DNA of 64,000 bases from Brevundimonas sp. UBA5713. GTDB taxonomy: Bacteria > Pseudomonadota > Alphaproteobacteria > Caulobacterales > Caulobacteraceae. The position numbers and the translations under genes were made by a program. Under the pieces are notes generated by a model. That model was not told the DNA's origin. It saw only the letters and a program-made list of their open reading frames with translations, and made no database searches. Positions 44,999-52,530 of the stretch are shown one piece after another; the first letter of the stretch is position 1; every line of letters begins with the position of its first letter. The stretch spans positions 113,437 through 177,436 of the forward strand of contig NZ_DIGV01000027.1 of the NCBI RefSeq assembly GCF_002419815.1. Direction: 5' to 3'.

Positions 44999-45814
44999 GT
45001 GTCCGGCAGCCACGCCCTGAAGTCCAAACCCTCGTATGTGCGCGATCTGGGTCGCGCCTTCGGCGGCGCGCTGCTGTTTTCTCTGCCCCTGCTGATGACC
45101 ATGGAGATGTGGGCGTTGGGGATGACGCTGGAGCCGTGGCGTCAGCTGCTGTTCCTGCTGGCGGGGCTGCCGGTACTTTATGGTCTGGCCCATTATGCGG
45201 GCTTCTCGGACCGCAGGGGGGTGCGCGAAAACTTGCTGGATGTGGCGGTGGCCCTGTTCGCGGCTGCCGTTCTGGCTGTCGGGCTATTGGGTCTGACGGG
45301 CAGTCTGGAAGTCGGTAATCTGCGGGTGGCGACAGGTCAGGTGACGCTGCAAATGGTCCCTGCTGCCATGGGTGCACTGGTCGCGCGAAAGCAGTTGGCC
45401 ATCGGCGGATCGGAGGATCACCTGCGTCGTGGCGACTATCCGGGCGAACTGTTTTTGATGATGGCAGGGGCGCTCTATCTGGCCGCCAACCTTGCCCCGA
45501 CCGAAGAGATGAAGCTGATCGCCTATCAGATCGGCCCCGTCACCTCTTTGGAGGTGATGCTGTTGTCGATGGTGCTGCTCCACGTCTTTGTTTTCGAGGT
45601 CGGGTTTGCCGGTCAGGAAGAAAAGGAGACGCCCTTGGGCGCGCTGCTGCATTTTACCGTGCCCGGCTACGCACTCTGTCTTTTGGCCAGTCTGGGGATA
45701 CTGGCGGTGTTGGGCATGAATGATGGCCACGGTGCAGGGGCCATTCTCGCCAATACGGTGGTCCTGGCCTTTCCGGCGTCACTGGGGGCCGCTGTGGCGA
45801 GGTTGCTGGTATGA
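44999..45814 (+). CDS. TIGR02587/DUF2391-like membrane protein
   Basis: 271 residues from GTG 44999, 13 bases after the SDR stop. About seven hydrophobic segments. The N-terminus YVRDLGRAFGGALLFSLPLLMTMEMWALG and the phrase YLAANLAPTEEMKLIAYQI resemble the TIGR02587 family, integral membrane proteins of unknown role. The conserved acidic residues in helices (MTMEMW, PTEEM) suggest ion or proton handling. Its stop overlaps the next ATG (ATGA), and the next gene encodes the usual TIGR02588 partner. Confidence 0.8.
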   Translation: MSGSHALKSKPSYVRDLGRAFGGALLFSLPLLMTMEMWALGMTLEPWRQLLFLLAGLPVLYGLAHYAGFSDRRGVRENLLDVAVALFAAAVLAVGLLGLTGSLEVGNLRVATGQVTLQMVPAAMGALVARKQLAIGGSEDHLRRGDYPGELFLMMAGALYLAANLAPTEEMKLIAYQIGPVTSLEVMLLSMVLLHVFVFEVGFAGQEEKETPLGALLHFTVPGYALCLLASLGILAVLGMNDGHGAGAILANTVVLAFPASLGAAVARLLV

Positions 45815-46206
45815 AGCTGTTTTCCAAAGCGCGAAAACTGTCCACGCCCGCCAAGCGGGCAGGGCCGTCGCGATTACAGATTATCGCGGCCGTGCTGGGC
45901 AGCCTGGTCATAGTCTTCTGTGTCGTGGTGCTGGTCAGCGAAAGCTTGCTCGGGAGCCGGAGCGCTGAACTGTCCGCGCGCATCCTCGAAGTCCGTCCGT
46001 ATGCTGACGGTCGGCAGGTGCTGGTCGAGGTGAATAATGAGGGCGCACGCACAGCGTCCCAGGTGATGGTGTCTGCGGTGGCGTCGGGGCAGGGGTCTGA
46101 TGTTACAGTCGACTATGTGCCGGCACACGGCGTGCGGCAGGCCGTTTTGACGGTCGGGAGCGACGGGCCTGTCGCTGTGAAGGTCGACAGCTGGATCTAT
46201 CCCTAA
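45811..46206 (+). CDS. TIGR02588-like membrane-anchored protein
   Basis: 131 residues: basic N-terminus, one membrane helix (about 23-45) and a C-terminal beta-sandwich-like part of about 85 residues, with LVEVNNEGARTASQVMVSAVA recalling an immunoglobulin-like fold. This matches TIGR02588, a family found as partner of TIGR02587. The start overlaps the preceding stop by 4 bases, so the two are translationally coupled. Function unknown; likely an outward-facing accessory domain of the membrane protein. Confidence 0.78.
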   Translation: MKLFSKARKLSTPAKRAGPSRLQIIAAVLGSLVIVFCVVVLVSESLLGSRSAELSARILEVRPYADGRQVLVEVNNEGARTASQVMVSAVASGQGSDVTVDYVPAHGVRQAVLTVGSDGPVAVKVDSWIYP

Positions 46207-46342
46207 GCCGTTATAATCACGGCGGAAAAGAAAAATGGTCATGCCTAGTGTCCGATATTGGACGTATGGGCGACAAAAGGACCTGACGCTTCAGTTTAAA
46301 GTCCTTACAAAACAATCATTAAGCTTAACAGCGCGCGGTTGT

Positions 46343-46368
46343 CCCAAAGCCGAGGCAACTGCTTTGGG
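46343..46368. repeat. 8-base inverted repeat (hairpin)
   Basis: CCCAAAGC (46343-46350) and GCTTTGGG (46361-46368) with a 10-base loop; no T run follows, so it is not a simple terminator. Confidence 0.45.
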
Positions 46369-46397
46369 TTACAGTTCGTTACCTTCACACTTCCCAT

Positions 46398-46417
46398 GAC
46401 AGTGATCGTCCACTGTC
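46398..46417. promoter_or_regulatory. 7-base inverted repeat, candidate operator
   Basis: GACAGTG-ATCGTC-CACTGTC is perfectly symmetric with a 6-base spacer, the geometry expected for a dimeric regulator such as the Crp-type protein encoded 127 bases downstream. Confidence 0.45.
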
Positions 46418-46544
46418 GATTGCGGCGGTTTTTTCAAGACAAACTCACTTCAAGGTCGTGTCAGCAGGCATCTGGCGTCCATCATCAATCGAAATGACCC
46501 GATGTCCGTTGAGCGTTTCATTTCTGACCGAGGGCTAAAATGAG

Positions 46545-47267
46545 ATGAAAAGAAATGCGCTCGAGCATAGTAAAAGTGCCGAAGTGCAAGTGATGCACCC
46601 GGTTCTGATGGCATTCCCTGAAGACATTAAGCGGGTCATCAGTTCTTTGGCCAAAAAGACCTTTCTGGATCAAAGAGATGCTCCGCCGAAAGGTCATCTG
46701 TACTTTCTGACATCGGGTGTGCTGGGCATTTTTGCGCGTGGTCATCCGGTGTGTTCGGGTTTGATCGTGCCGGGCAGTGTGCACGGGTGGGAAACGCTGT
46801 TGGACGAAGGCGAATGGCGCGAAACGCGGGCTCTGCTCCCGTGCGAGGGCTTCAGTGTTCCGCTGGAGCCTTTGCGCAAGGCGCTGAGTGATCCGTGGAT
46901 GTTTCGTTTTCTGGCTGTCCACGCGGTGGCCCGCACCCGCGATGCAGCGACGGAGGCGTCGTGCAATGCCATCCATACGGCCTCTCAAAGGACGGCCAAA
47001 TGGATCATGCGTCTGCACCGTGCGGTTACCGATCCCAAGGGCATCTTGATTACCCAAGCGCGTCTGGCGGAGATTCTGGGTTTTCAACGTACCAGCATCA
47101 ACGCTTCGTGCGGCTATCTGAAAGATCGCGGCGCTATCGAAATCCGCCGAGGTCGGGTTGTGGTGACGGATGTCGAGAAACTCAGAGCCATCTGCTGTTC
47201 GTGTGACACCCATCGCGAACCCGTGCGACGGCCCCTTCACAGGCAGCCCGAGCCAATGCGGGCATAG
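46545..47267 (+). CDS. Crp/Fnr-family transcriptional regulator
   Basis: 240 residues. A degenerate cyclic-nucleotide-binding fold spans about 20-140. The C-terminal helix-turn-helix is of the HTH_Crp_2 type: LITQARLAEILGFQRTSINASCGYLKDRGAIEIRRGRVVVTDVEKL. The cNMP fold lacks a clear phosphate-binding RSA motif, so it probably responds to something other than cAMP, and no Fnr-type N-terminal cysteine cluster is seen. The tail CCSCDT adds three cysteines of unknown role. The upstream region holds inverted repeats suitable for autoregulation. Confidence 0.88.
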   Translation: MKRNALEHSKSAEVQVMHPVLMAFPEDIKRVISSLAKKTFLDQRDAPPKGHLYFLTSGVLGIFARGHPVCSGLIVPGSVHGWETLLDEGEWRETRALLPCEGFSVPLEPLRKALSDPWMFRFLAVHAVARTRDAATEASCNAIHTASQRTAKWIMRLHRAVTDPKGILITQARLAEILGFQRTSINASCGYLKDRGAIEIRRGRVVVTDVEKLRAICCSCDTHREPVRRPLHRQPEPMRA

Positions 47268-47306
47268 AAAAACCCGGTGAAGCTTTTGGCTTCACCGGGT
47301 TTTTTT
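47268..47306. terminator. Strong bidirectional terminator
   Basis: Long inverted repeat (AAAAACCCGGTGAAGC and its complement, loop about 5 bases) ending in seven T, between the convergent Crp-type and DUF892 genes. Confidence 0.9.
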
Positions 47307-47308
47307 AA

Positions 47309-47797
47309 TCAGGCGGCTTCGGCGTTGATCTGGGCATCGGCCAAGCCGGTCAGATCGTCGTCGGTTTGACTTTCTTCCTGCAGGGTCTCGTCCAGAAGCT
47401 TGGCAGCATCGTCCATGCCCAGCACCTGAGCCCACCGTTTCAGCGTGCCGTAGCGCGTGATCTCGTAGTGCTCGACCGCCTGCGCCGAAGAGATCAGACC
47501 GGCATCAAGTGCGGACGTGCCTTTGAAGGTTTCCATGATCTCTTCGCCTTCGGCAATGATGCCTTCAATGGCGTCGCAGGTCTTGCCGCGGGCGGCCTTG
47601 CCTACGATTTCGAAGACCTGTTGCAGGCGCTCGATCTGGCCCTCGGTTTGGGCCTCGTGCTTTTCAAACGCGGCCTTTAGTTCCGGAGACTGTGCCGCGC
47701 GAGCCATTTTCGGCAGCGACTTCAGTATTTTCCGTTCGGCATAATAGATATCGCGCAGGGTATCATAGAACAGATCGTTCAAATCTTTGTCGGCCAT
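47309..47797 (-). CDS. DUF892 ferritin-like protein (YciE/YciF family), copy 1
   Basis: 162 residues, four-helix ferritin-like. Family features: LNDLFYDTLRDIYYAERKILKSLPKMARAAQSPELKAAFEKHEAQTEGQIERL with the paired E and E-x-x-T/H positions in helices 1-2, and AQAVEHYEITRYGTL in helix 4. DUF892 proteins are strongly induced in general stress in enterobacteria and alphaproteobacteria. An EcfG-like element lies upstream. A diverged second copy sits at 52.0 kb next to manganese catalase. Confidence 0.92.
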   Translation of the reverse strand: MADKDLNDLFYDTLRDIYYAERKILKSLPKMARAAQSPELKAAFEKHEAQTEGQIERLQQVFEIVGKAARGKTCDAIEGIIAEGEEIMETFKGTSALDAGLISSAQAVEHYEITRYGTLKRWAQVLGMDDAAKLLDETLQEESQTDDDLTGLADAQINAEAA

Positions 47798-47838
47798 TTC
47801 TTGGTATCTCCCAGATTTGAGTTGAACGGCTCCTTTGC

Positions 47839-47863
47839 AATGGGTTCAGCCTTGGCCTGTTCC
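47839..47863 (-). promoter_or_regulatory. EcfG-like promoter upstream of DUF892 copy 1
   Basis: Minus strand GGAAC (47863-47859), 16 bases, CATT (47842-47839); one mismatch in the -10. About 40 bases upstream of the start codon. Confidence 0.45.
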
Positions 47864-47963
47864 TGATATGGGGTTTACGCAACCGGTTGTGTCGGGTGAA
47901 CGGCTTATCGAAACGTAGCATTGGCGGTCGGGTTTTCCTTTCATCACGGAAAGGGAACCAACC

Positions 47964-48548
47964 ATGCGTAAGGCAATAGCATTCACGTCTCTGTTGGCCG
48001 GAGCCTCGCTTCTGGTCGCATGCTCCAACAATAACGAGCCGACCGCGATGGACCGTGCTGAAGATACGGTCTCTGCCGGAGTTGGTCAGGTGTCGGCCAA
48101 TGTTATGGGTGCCAATAACACCGAAAGCTATGTGAACAGCGCCTCGATGGGCGATCTATACGAAATCCGCTCGGCCGATCTGGCGCTGCAGCATGGCCAG
48201 TCCGATGAAGTCAAAGAACTGGCCCGGATGATCAAGGCGGACCACACTGAAGCCACCGAGAAGCTGCGCACCGCGGTGGGTCAGGCGGGGGAAACCTCGT
48301 GGATCGCCGGCGAACTGGATCAACGCCGCAAAGGCCTGCTGGACAATCTGACCAACGCGGCCAATGGCGATTTTGACAAGATCTATCTGCAACAACAGGT
48401 GGCGGCACACGAAGAAGCCATCGCGCTTCATTCGGGCTTTGCCGACAACGCAGAGGCGGCGCAGCTGAGCGCCCACGCGCAGGCTGTCCTGCCCAAAATC
48501 CGCGCGCACCTTGAAAAGGCTCAAGAGCTGCTGGCGGCCAAATCCTGA
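47964..48548 (+). CDS. DUF4142 lipoprotein
   Basis: 194 residues. Signal peptide with lipobox LVAC (Cys near residue 19), so probably lipid-anchored. The mature part is the ferritin-like DUF4142 bundle: SYVNSASMGDLYEIRSADLALQHGQSDEVKELARMIKADHTEATEKL, whose E, D-H metal-type positions are typical, and QQVAAHEEAIALHSGFA. Families with this fold are induced by osmotic and oxidative stress. GGGAACC immediately upstream serves as ribosome site. It diverges from DUF892 copy 1; a weak TGAAC-N17-CATT element lies upstream. Confidence 0.88.
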   Translation: MRKAIAFTSLLAGASLLVACSNNNEPTAMDRAEDTVSAGVGQVSANVMGANNTESYVNSASMGDLYEIRSADLALQHGQSDEVKELARMIKADHTEATEKLRTAVGQAGETSWIAGELDQRRKGLLDNLTNAANGDFDKIYLQQQVAAHEEAIALHSGFADNAEAAQLSAHAQAVLPKIRAHLEKAQELLAAKS

Positions 48549-48570
48549 TTTCAGGACAGGCGATAAAGCT

Positions 48571-48605
48571 AGGGCGCTGAAGTTATCTTCAGCGCCCTTT
48601 TTGTT
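48571..48605. terminator. Terminator after the DUF4142 gene
   Basis: 12-base inverted repeat (48571-48582 and 48587-48598) followed by TTTTTGTT on the plus strand. Confidence 0.85.
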
Positions 48606-48777
48606 ACGGTGCTTTTTTAAAGGTGTCGCCAATCTCGGTGGCGTCAGGGCCATCGGGACCTGCGCGCTGCTGCGACTTTTCGTGCGCCTTTTGCGCGCCT
48701 TTGTCGGGCGCGTCAGGCGTGGACTTGGTTACGGGGACAGCCCCGTTCTTGGTGCGGCCTTCAGTTTGCTTGTCCAT
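48604..48777 (-). CDS. Small hydrophilic hypothetical protein
   Basis: 57 residues from ATG 48777, with AAAGGA about 8 bases upstream. Highly charged and low in complexity (DKQTEGRTKNGAVPVTKSTPDAPDKGAQKAHEKSQQR), with no membrane segment, resembling the small disordered proteins found in stress regulons. Its start overlaps the end of the next upstream small gene by 17 bases, so the two are probably cotranscribed. Not recognised as a named family. Confidence 0.5.
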   Translation of the reverse strand: MDKQTEGRTKNGAVPVTKSTPDAPDKGAQKAHEKSQQRAGPDGPDATEIGDTFKKAP

Positions 48778-48907
48778 CGATTGTCCTTTCGTTTCCGCTT
48801 CCATGCGGAGGGCTGGCAGGGTCTCGTTCGGTGCGCAGGAAAGCCGTGGCCGCCACGCCCACATAGATGAGGATGGCCAGACCCACGAGGATCGCCAGAA
48901 ACCGCAT
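48761..48907 (-). CDS. Small single-pass membrane protein
   Basis: 48 residues from ATG 48907 (AAGGGA 7 bases upstream); an earlier ATG at 48964 would add 19 proline-rich residues. One hydrophobic helix, MRFLAILVGLAILIYVGVAATAFL, then a short polar tail. No family assignment. An EcfG-like element lies about 90 bases upstream, and the following small gene overlaps it, so it looks like a two-gene stress operon. Evidence for translation is only the start site and hydrophobic pattern. Confidence 0.5.
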   Translation of the reverse strand: MRFLAILVGLAILIYVGVAATAFLRTERDPASPPHGSGNERTIDGQAN

Positions 48908-48998
48908 GAGCGATCCCTTGCGTTTGAGGACCTCGGGTTTCTCGTGCGGGGGCGGGTGGGGCATGGCGGGCTCGCTGTGCGATTGGATACGCCCGACT

Positions 48999-49023
48999 AA
49001 CCCGTACCCCACGGCCCCGTTCC
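48999..49023 (-). promoter_or_regulatory. EcfG-like promoter upstream of the small-protein pair
   Basis: Minus strand GGAAC (49023-49019), 16 bases, GGTT (49002-48999); one mismatch from CGTT. Confidence 0.4.
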
Positions 49024-49114
49024 GGTTTGATCCGTTCCGGACACATGGGCGACGCTGAGAAACGCATCGTCCGCGCCGCGCACTTTTCCTTCACAACAAA
49101 GAAGGGAGATACCC

Positions 49115-49171
49115 ATGCGACGTCCCGATTTGACGATGGCCTGGCCAGTTTGCGCGAGGGCGGCAGGATGA
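49115..49171 (+). CDS. Putative 18-residue leader peptide
   Basis: ATG 49115 is preceded by a strong ribosome site (GAAGGGAGA, 4-5 bases away). The frame MRRPDLTMAWPVCARAAG stops at a TGA that overlaps the ATG of the SRPBCC gene (ATGA). This looks like a translated leader coupling to the next gene. Alternatively it marks a sequencing or real frameshift at the start of that gene. Confidence 0.35.
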   Translation: MRRPDLTMAWPVCARAAG

Positions 49172-49728
49172 CCCAACCCCACATCCATGCCCCTGAGGGC
49201 ACCGACGCCAACATGGCTTCGACGGGTCTGCTAGACCGCAAGGAGCCTAGGGGCGACCACGAGGCGTCCTCTGTGCAGGCGGTGATGGTCAATCGACCCC
49301 GCTCCGATCTTTATGCTTTCTGGCGGGCGTTTCAGAACCTTCCGGCCTTTATGCCGAATGTGCGCGAGGTATCTGCCGACGGTCGGCGCTGGGTGATCGC
49401 AGGCCCGGGCGGCACCGATATCGAGCTGGAGACCGAAGTCACCGAGGACCGCCCGGGCGAGTATATCGCATGGCGTTCAACAGAGCAGTCCGACATTGAC
49501 CATGAAGGCTGGGTCGAGTTCCGCGACAATGCGTTCGGGCGCGGGACCGAGGTGCGCGTGATGGTCAGCTATGACCCGCCCGCGGGCGCTGTTGGCAAGC
49601 TGGTGGCCAAGGTCATGCAGCGCGAACCCCGCATTCAAGCGCGTCGTGAACTGCGCCGTTTCAAACAACTGATGGAGACGGGAGAGGTCGCAACCTCCCA
49701 GGCTCCCCACGCCGCACCGCGTAGTTGA
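49168..49728 (+). CDS. SRPBCC-fold protein (cyclase/dehydrase-like)
   Basis: 186 residues from ATG 49168; the frame is open to 49027 upstream. The N-terminal 45 residues are polar and probably flexible. The rest fits the SRPBCC/polyketide-cyclase fold: VNRPRSDLYAFWRAFQNLPAFMPNVREV, then WVIAGPGGTDIELETEVTEDRPGEYIAWRS and the C-terminal helix RIQARRELRRFKQLMETGE. Such proteins bind hydrophobic ligands; this subgroup is common beside stress-induced zinc dehydrogenases. The next gene begins 12 bases later. Confidence 0.82.
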   Translation: MTQPHIHAPEGTDANMASTGLLDRKEPRGDHEASSVQAVMVNRPRSDLYAFWRAFQNLPAFMPNVREVSADGRRWVIAGPGGTDIELETEVTEDRPGEYIAWRSTEQSDIDHEGWVEFRDNAFGRGTEVRVMVSYDPPAGAVGKLVAKVMQREPRIQARRELRRFKQLMETGEVATSQAPHAAPRS

Positions 49729-49740
49729 GGAGGATCGATC

Positions 49741-50919
49741 ATGCGCGCACTTACCTGGCACGGGAAACATGACGTTCGCGTCGATACGGTCCCCGATCCT
49801 CAGATCGTCAATCCGCGCGATGCGATCATCAAGATCACGGCCACGGCCATCTGTGGCTCGGACCTGCACCTCTATGACAGCATGATCCCCGGCATGCACG
49901 CTGGCGACATTCTGGGCCACGAATTCATGGGCGAGGTGGTCGAGGTCGGGCGGGGAAACACCAGCCTACAGGTCGGGCAAAAGGTGGTGGTGCCTTTTGT
50001 GATCGCCTGCGGCAGTTGTTTCTTCTGTGGCAAGCAGCAGTACTCGGCCTGCGATAACTCCAATCCGGCGGACAAGTCGGACGCTTCGGAGGTGGCCTAT
50101 GGTTATCCGACGGCGGGCCTGTTCGGATACAGCCACCTGACGGGCGGCTATGCGGGTGGGCAGGCCGAATACGCCCGCGTGCCCTATTCCGATATTGGAC
50201 CCATCGTAGTGCCCGACGGTATCGAGGACGAACGGGTTCTGTTCCTGTCCGATATCCTGCCGACCGGCTGGATGGCCGCCGAAAATGCAGAGATCGAGCC
50301 GGGGGATACGGTTGTGGTCTGGGGCTGTGGTCCGGTGGGCCTGTTCTGCATCAAGAGCGCCTTTCTGATGGGGGCGGGGCGCGTGATCGCCATCGACCAT
50401 CAGCCGAACCGGCTGGCGCTGGCACGCCGCAACGGTGCCGAGACGCTCAACTATCACGAGGTCAAGGTGCTGGACGCACTCAAGGAAATGACGGCGGGTA
50501 TTGGTCCTGATGCCTGTATCGATGCCGTGGGCATGGAGGCGCATGGTTTCGCGCCGGACAATATTATCGACGCCGTCAAGCAGGAGACCAAGCTGGGCAC
50601 CGATCGCCAGCACGTTCTGCGCGAGGTGATCATGGCGTGCCGCAAGGGCGGGCGTATCTCCATGCCGGGCGTCTATGGCGGCATTGGCGACAAACTGCCG
50701 ATCGGAGCCTTCATGCAAAAGGGCCTGACCCTGAAAACGGGCCAGACCCATGTGCAGAAATACCTGCCCGAGCTACTCAAACTGGTGCTTGAGGGCCGGA
50801 TCGACACGACGGATCTGATCAGTCACCGCCTACCGCTGGAACAAGCGCCCGACGCCTATAAAAACTTCCACGACAATCCGAACGAGTGGACGAAGGTGGT
50901 GCTGCAACCCCACGGTTAA
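49741..50919 (+). CDS. Zinc-dependent dehydrogenase, formaldehyde-dehydrogenase-like
   Basis: 392 residues. MRALTWHGKHDVRVDTVPDP begins the protein, with the catalytic zinc Cys in TAICGSDLHLY and GHEFMGEVVEVG, and the structural zinc cysteines in IACGSCFFCGKQQYSAC. The cofactor motif is VVWGCGPVGLFCIKSAFLMGA. The length and the insert of about 60 residues match the glutathione-independent formaldehyde-dehydrogenase-like group (PFDH-like). GGAGGATC stands 5 bases before ATG. Cotranscribed with the SRPBCC gene. Confidence 0.93.
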   Translation: MRALTWHGKHDVRVDTVPDPQIVNPRDAIIKITATAICGSDLHLYDSMIPGMHAGDILGHEFMGEVVEVGRGNTSLQVGQKVVVPFVIACGSCFFCGKQQYSACDNSNPADKSDASEVAYGYPTAGLFGYSHLTGGYAGGQAEYARVPYSDIGPIVVPDGIEDERVLFLSDILPTGWMAAENAEIEPGDTVVVWGCGPVGLFCIKSAFLMGAGRVIAIDHQPNRLALARRNGAETLNYHEVKVLDALKEMTAGIGPDACIDAVGMEAHGFAPDNIIDAVKQETKLGTDRQHVLREVIMACRKGGRISMPGVYGGIGDKLPIGAFMQKGLTLKTGQTHVQKYLPELLKLVLEGRIDTTDLISHRLPLEQAPDAYKNFHDNPNEWTKVVLQPHG

Positions 50920-50928
50920 GGCACCGGA

Positions 50929-51855
50929 TCAGGTCAGCGTCTCGCCGTCCTGCTCGCGAAGCCAGTTATGGGCTTTCGTGGCGGCGAGGGCTCCGTGGCC
51001 CATGGCGACGCTGATCTGGTCCAGGCCTTCCACCACATCGCCTGCGGCCCACAGGCCTGCTATCGGGCTGGCTGTCACACATTGGCTGGGCAGGCAGCCG
51101 CTTTCGGTTACAGCAAGACCCAAAGCGGTCCCCAGTTCTGCGCGCGGAGAGCAGCCCAGCGCCGGATAGACCACGTCGAAACCCAGCGTTTGCGATCCCT
51201 CCAAAACGACATCGATCCGGTCGTTTTGGGGTGAGAGCTCGACCAGGGCACCCGTCATAACCTTGATGCCGGCCTGATCCAGTTGAGCCTTCTGCGACGC
51301 GGTCAGTTCGGGATGGGAGAGGGGCATCAAGGTAATGCGGTCCGAATAGCGGCGCAGAAACAGGGCCTCGGCCGCACCGTTACTGTCGCAGCCCAGAACG
51401 CCGATGTGGGCATCTGTATGCTCATAGGCGTCACAGATCGGGCAATAGCGCAGGACGTCGTCTTTGATCGCCTGTTCATGAACGTCTTCAGGCAGATCGA
51501 CCTGGTTCAAGAAAATGCCGGTGGCCAGAATAACCGTGCGGGCGACGAGGTCGGCGGCGTCGGCCACCGACAAGGCGAAGCCTTCCTCCCGGCGACGGAT
51601 GTCGGTGATGTGGGTTTCACGTATTTCGGCACCGAAATGGGTGGCGTGATCGGTCATCCGCCGGACGAGGTCCACGCCGTTGATACCTTCGGGAAACCCC
51701 GGCGCATTGTGGGTGAGGGGGATACGCAGGGCGCGGCTTTTCCCGTCGTGAACGACCAGCACGCGGCGGTGATATCGCGCCAGATAAAGTGCGGCGGTCA
51801 GACCGGCAGGGCCTGCGCCAACGACCACTACGTCCCACGGCTTGTTGTCTGTCAT
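50929..51855 (-). CDS. Thioredoxin-reductase-like flavoprotein
   Basis: 308 residues. FAD-binding GAGPAGLTAALYLARY at 13-28, redox-active CPIC (C138, C141) in RYCPICDAYEHTD, followed by the NADP fold (IGVLGCDSNGAAEALFLRRY) and the C-terminal FAD segment GLWAAGDVVEGLDQISVAMGHGALAATKAHNWL. This CPICDxYE form is found in TrxR-like proteins near stress genes and differs from the CATCDG of true TrxB. Its partner protein is unknown. An EcfG-like element lies 23 bases upstream of the start. Confidence 0.9.
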   Translation of the reverse strand: MTDNKPWDVVVVGAGPAGLTAALYLARYHRRVLVVHDGKSRALRIPLTHNAPGFPEGINGVDLVRRMTDHATHFGAEIRETHITDIRRREEGFALSVADAADLVARTVILATGIFLNQVDLPEDVHEQAIKDDVLRYCPICDAYEHTDAHIGVLGCDSNGAAEALFLRRYSDRITLMPLSHPELTASQKAQLDQAGIKVMTGALVELSPQNDRIDVVLEGSQTLGFDVVYPALGCSPRAELGTALGLAVTESGCLPSQCVTASPIAGLWAAGDVVEGLDQISVAMGHGALAATKAHNWLREQDGETLT

Positions 51856-51877
51856 GTCACGTCCCCTTTGATGTCAG

Positions 51878-51902
51878 AACATTGAAAGGGCGTCGATGTT
51901 CC
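51878..51902 (-). promoter_or_regulatory. EcfG-like promoter upstream of the flavoprotein
   Basis: Minus strand GGAAC (51902-51898), 16 bases, TGTT (51881-51878). One mismatch in the -10; it ends 23 bases before the start codon. Confidence 0.5.
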
Positions 51903-51996
51903 CCGTCGATTTCGGAGGGTCTGTTCAGGGGCCGACACTGCCGGTCCCGTTTCCTTTGGCGGCGTTCCCTGACGGGGCTCTAGGAGGAACGAGACT

Positions 51997-52515
51997 ATGA
52001 CCAATAACGACGACATCTGGCGCGAGGTCTTTGTCAGTGGACTGAAAAATGCCCATGCGGTCGAGCATCAGGCACTGGCGTTGATGGACCGCCAGATTGA
52101 TCGGGCCAAGAACTTCACCGAAGTTGCCGACATGCTGAAAGCCCACCGCGTGGAGACCGAACAGCAGATCGAACGGCTCGAAGGGCTTCTGGACGGATTT
52201 GGTGAAAGCCCGTCAGGGCTGAAGGATGCGGCGCTGAGCCTGAGCGGAAACATGGCGGCTCTGGGCCACATGTTCGCCGATGATGAGATTCTGAAAAACG
52301 CCTTCGCCAATTTTGCTTTCGAAAACTTCGAGGTGGCCTCCTATCGGGGGCTCATTCTGCTGGCCCGCCATGGCGGATATTCGGCGGCATATGACCCGCT
52401 CAATACCTCGCTTGATGAGGAAATGAGGATGGCGGCGTGGGTGGATCAGAGCCTGCCGCTAATCACCGAGAAATTCCTGACCCTCAAGCGCAGCGACGCC
52501 GAGCACAGCCGTTAA
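51997..52515 (+). CDS. DUF892 ferritin-like protein, copy 2
   Basis: 172 residues. It matches the family in WREVFVSGLKNAHAVEHQALALMDRQIDRAKNFTEVADMLKAHRVETEQQIERLEGLLDGFGESPSGLKDAAL and the last helix. It is diverged from copy 1 at 47.3 kb. AGGAGGAAC lies just upstream of the start. The manganese catalase gene follows by 15 bases, so this protein and the catalase form an operon, a pairing seen in stress regions of other alphaproteobacteria. Confidence 0.9.
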   Translation: MTNNDDIWREVFVSGLKNAHAVEHQALALMDRQIDRAKNFTEVADMLKAHRVETEQQIERLEGLLDGFGESPSGLKDAALSLSGNMAALGHMFADDEILKNAFANFAFENFEVASYRGLILLARHGGYSAAYDPLNTSLDEEMRMAAWVDQSLPLITEKFLTLKRSDAEHSR

Positions 52516-52530
52516 ACGGGAGGACTGACC

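Larger units (their letters stand above)
46207..46544. other. AT-rich regulatory region upstream of the Crp-type gene
   Basis: 338 bases with no gene. It contains several inverted repeats: GCCGT/ACGGC around 46208-46224, GTCC-GATATT-GGAC near 46250-46263, CCCAAAGC/GCTTTGGG at 46343-46368 and GACAGTG/CACTGTC at 46398-46417. It is locally richer in A and T. It could hold the Crp-gene promoter with operators, or a small RNA. Confidence 0.5.
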
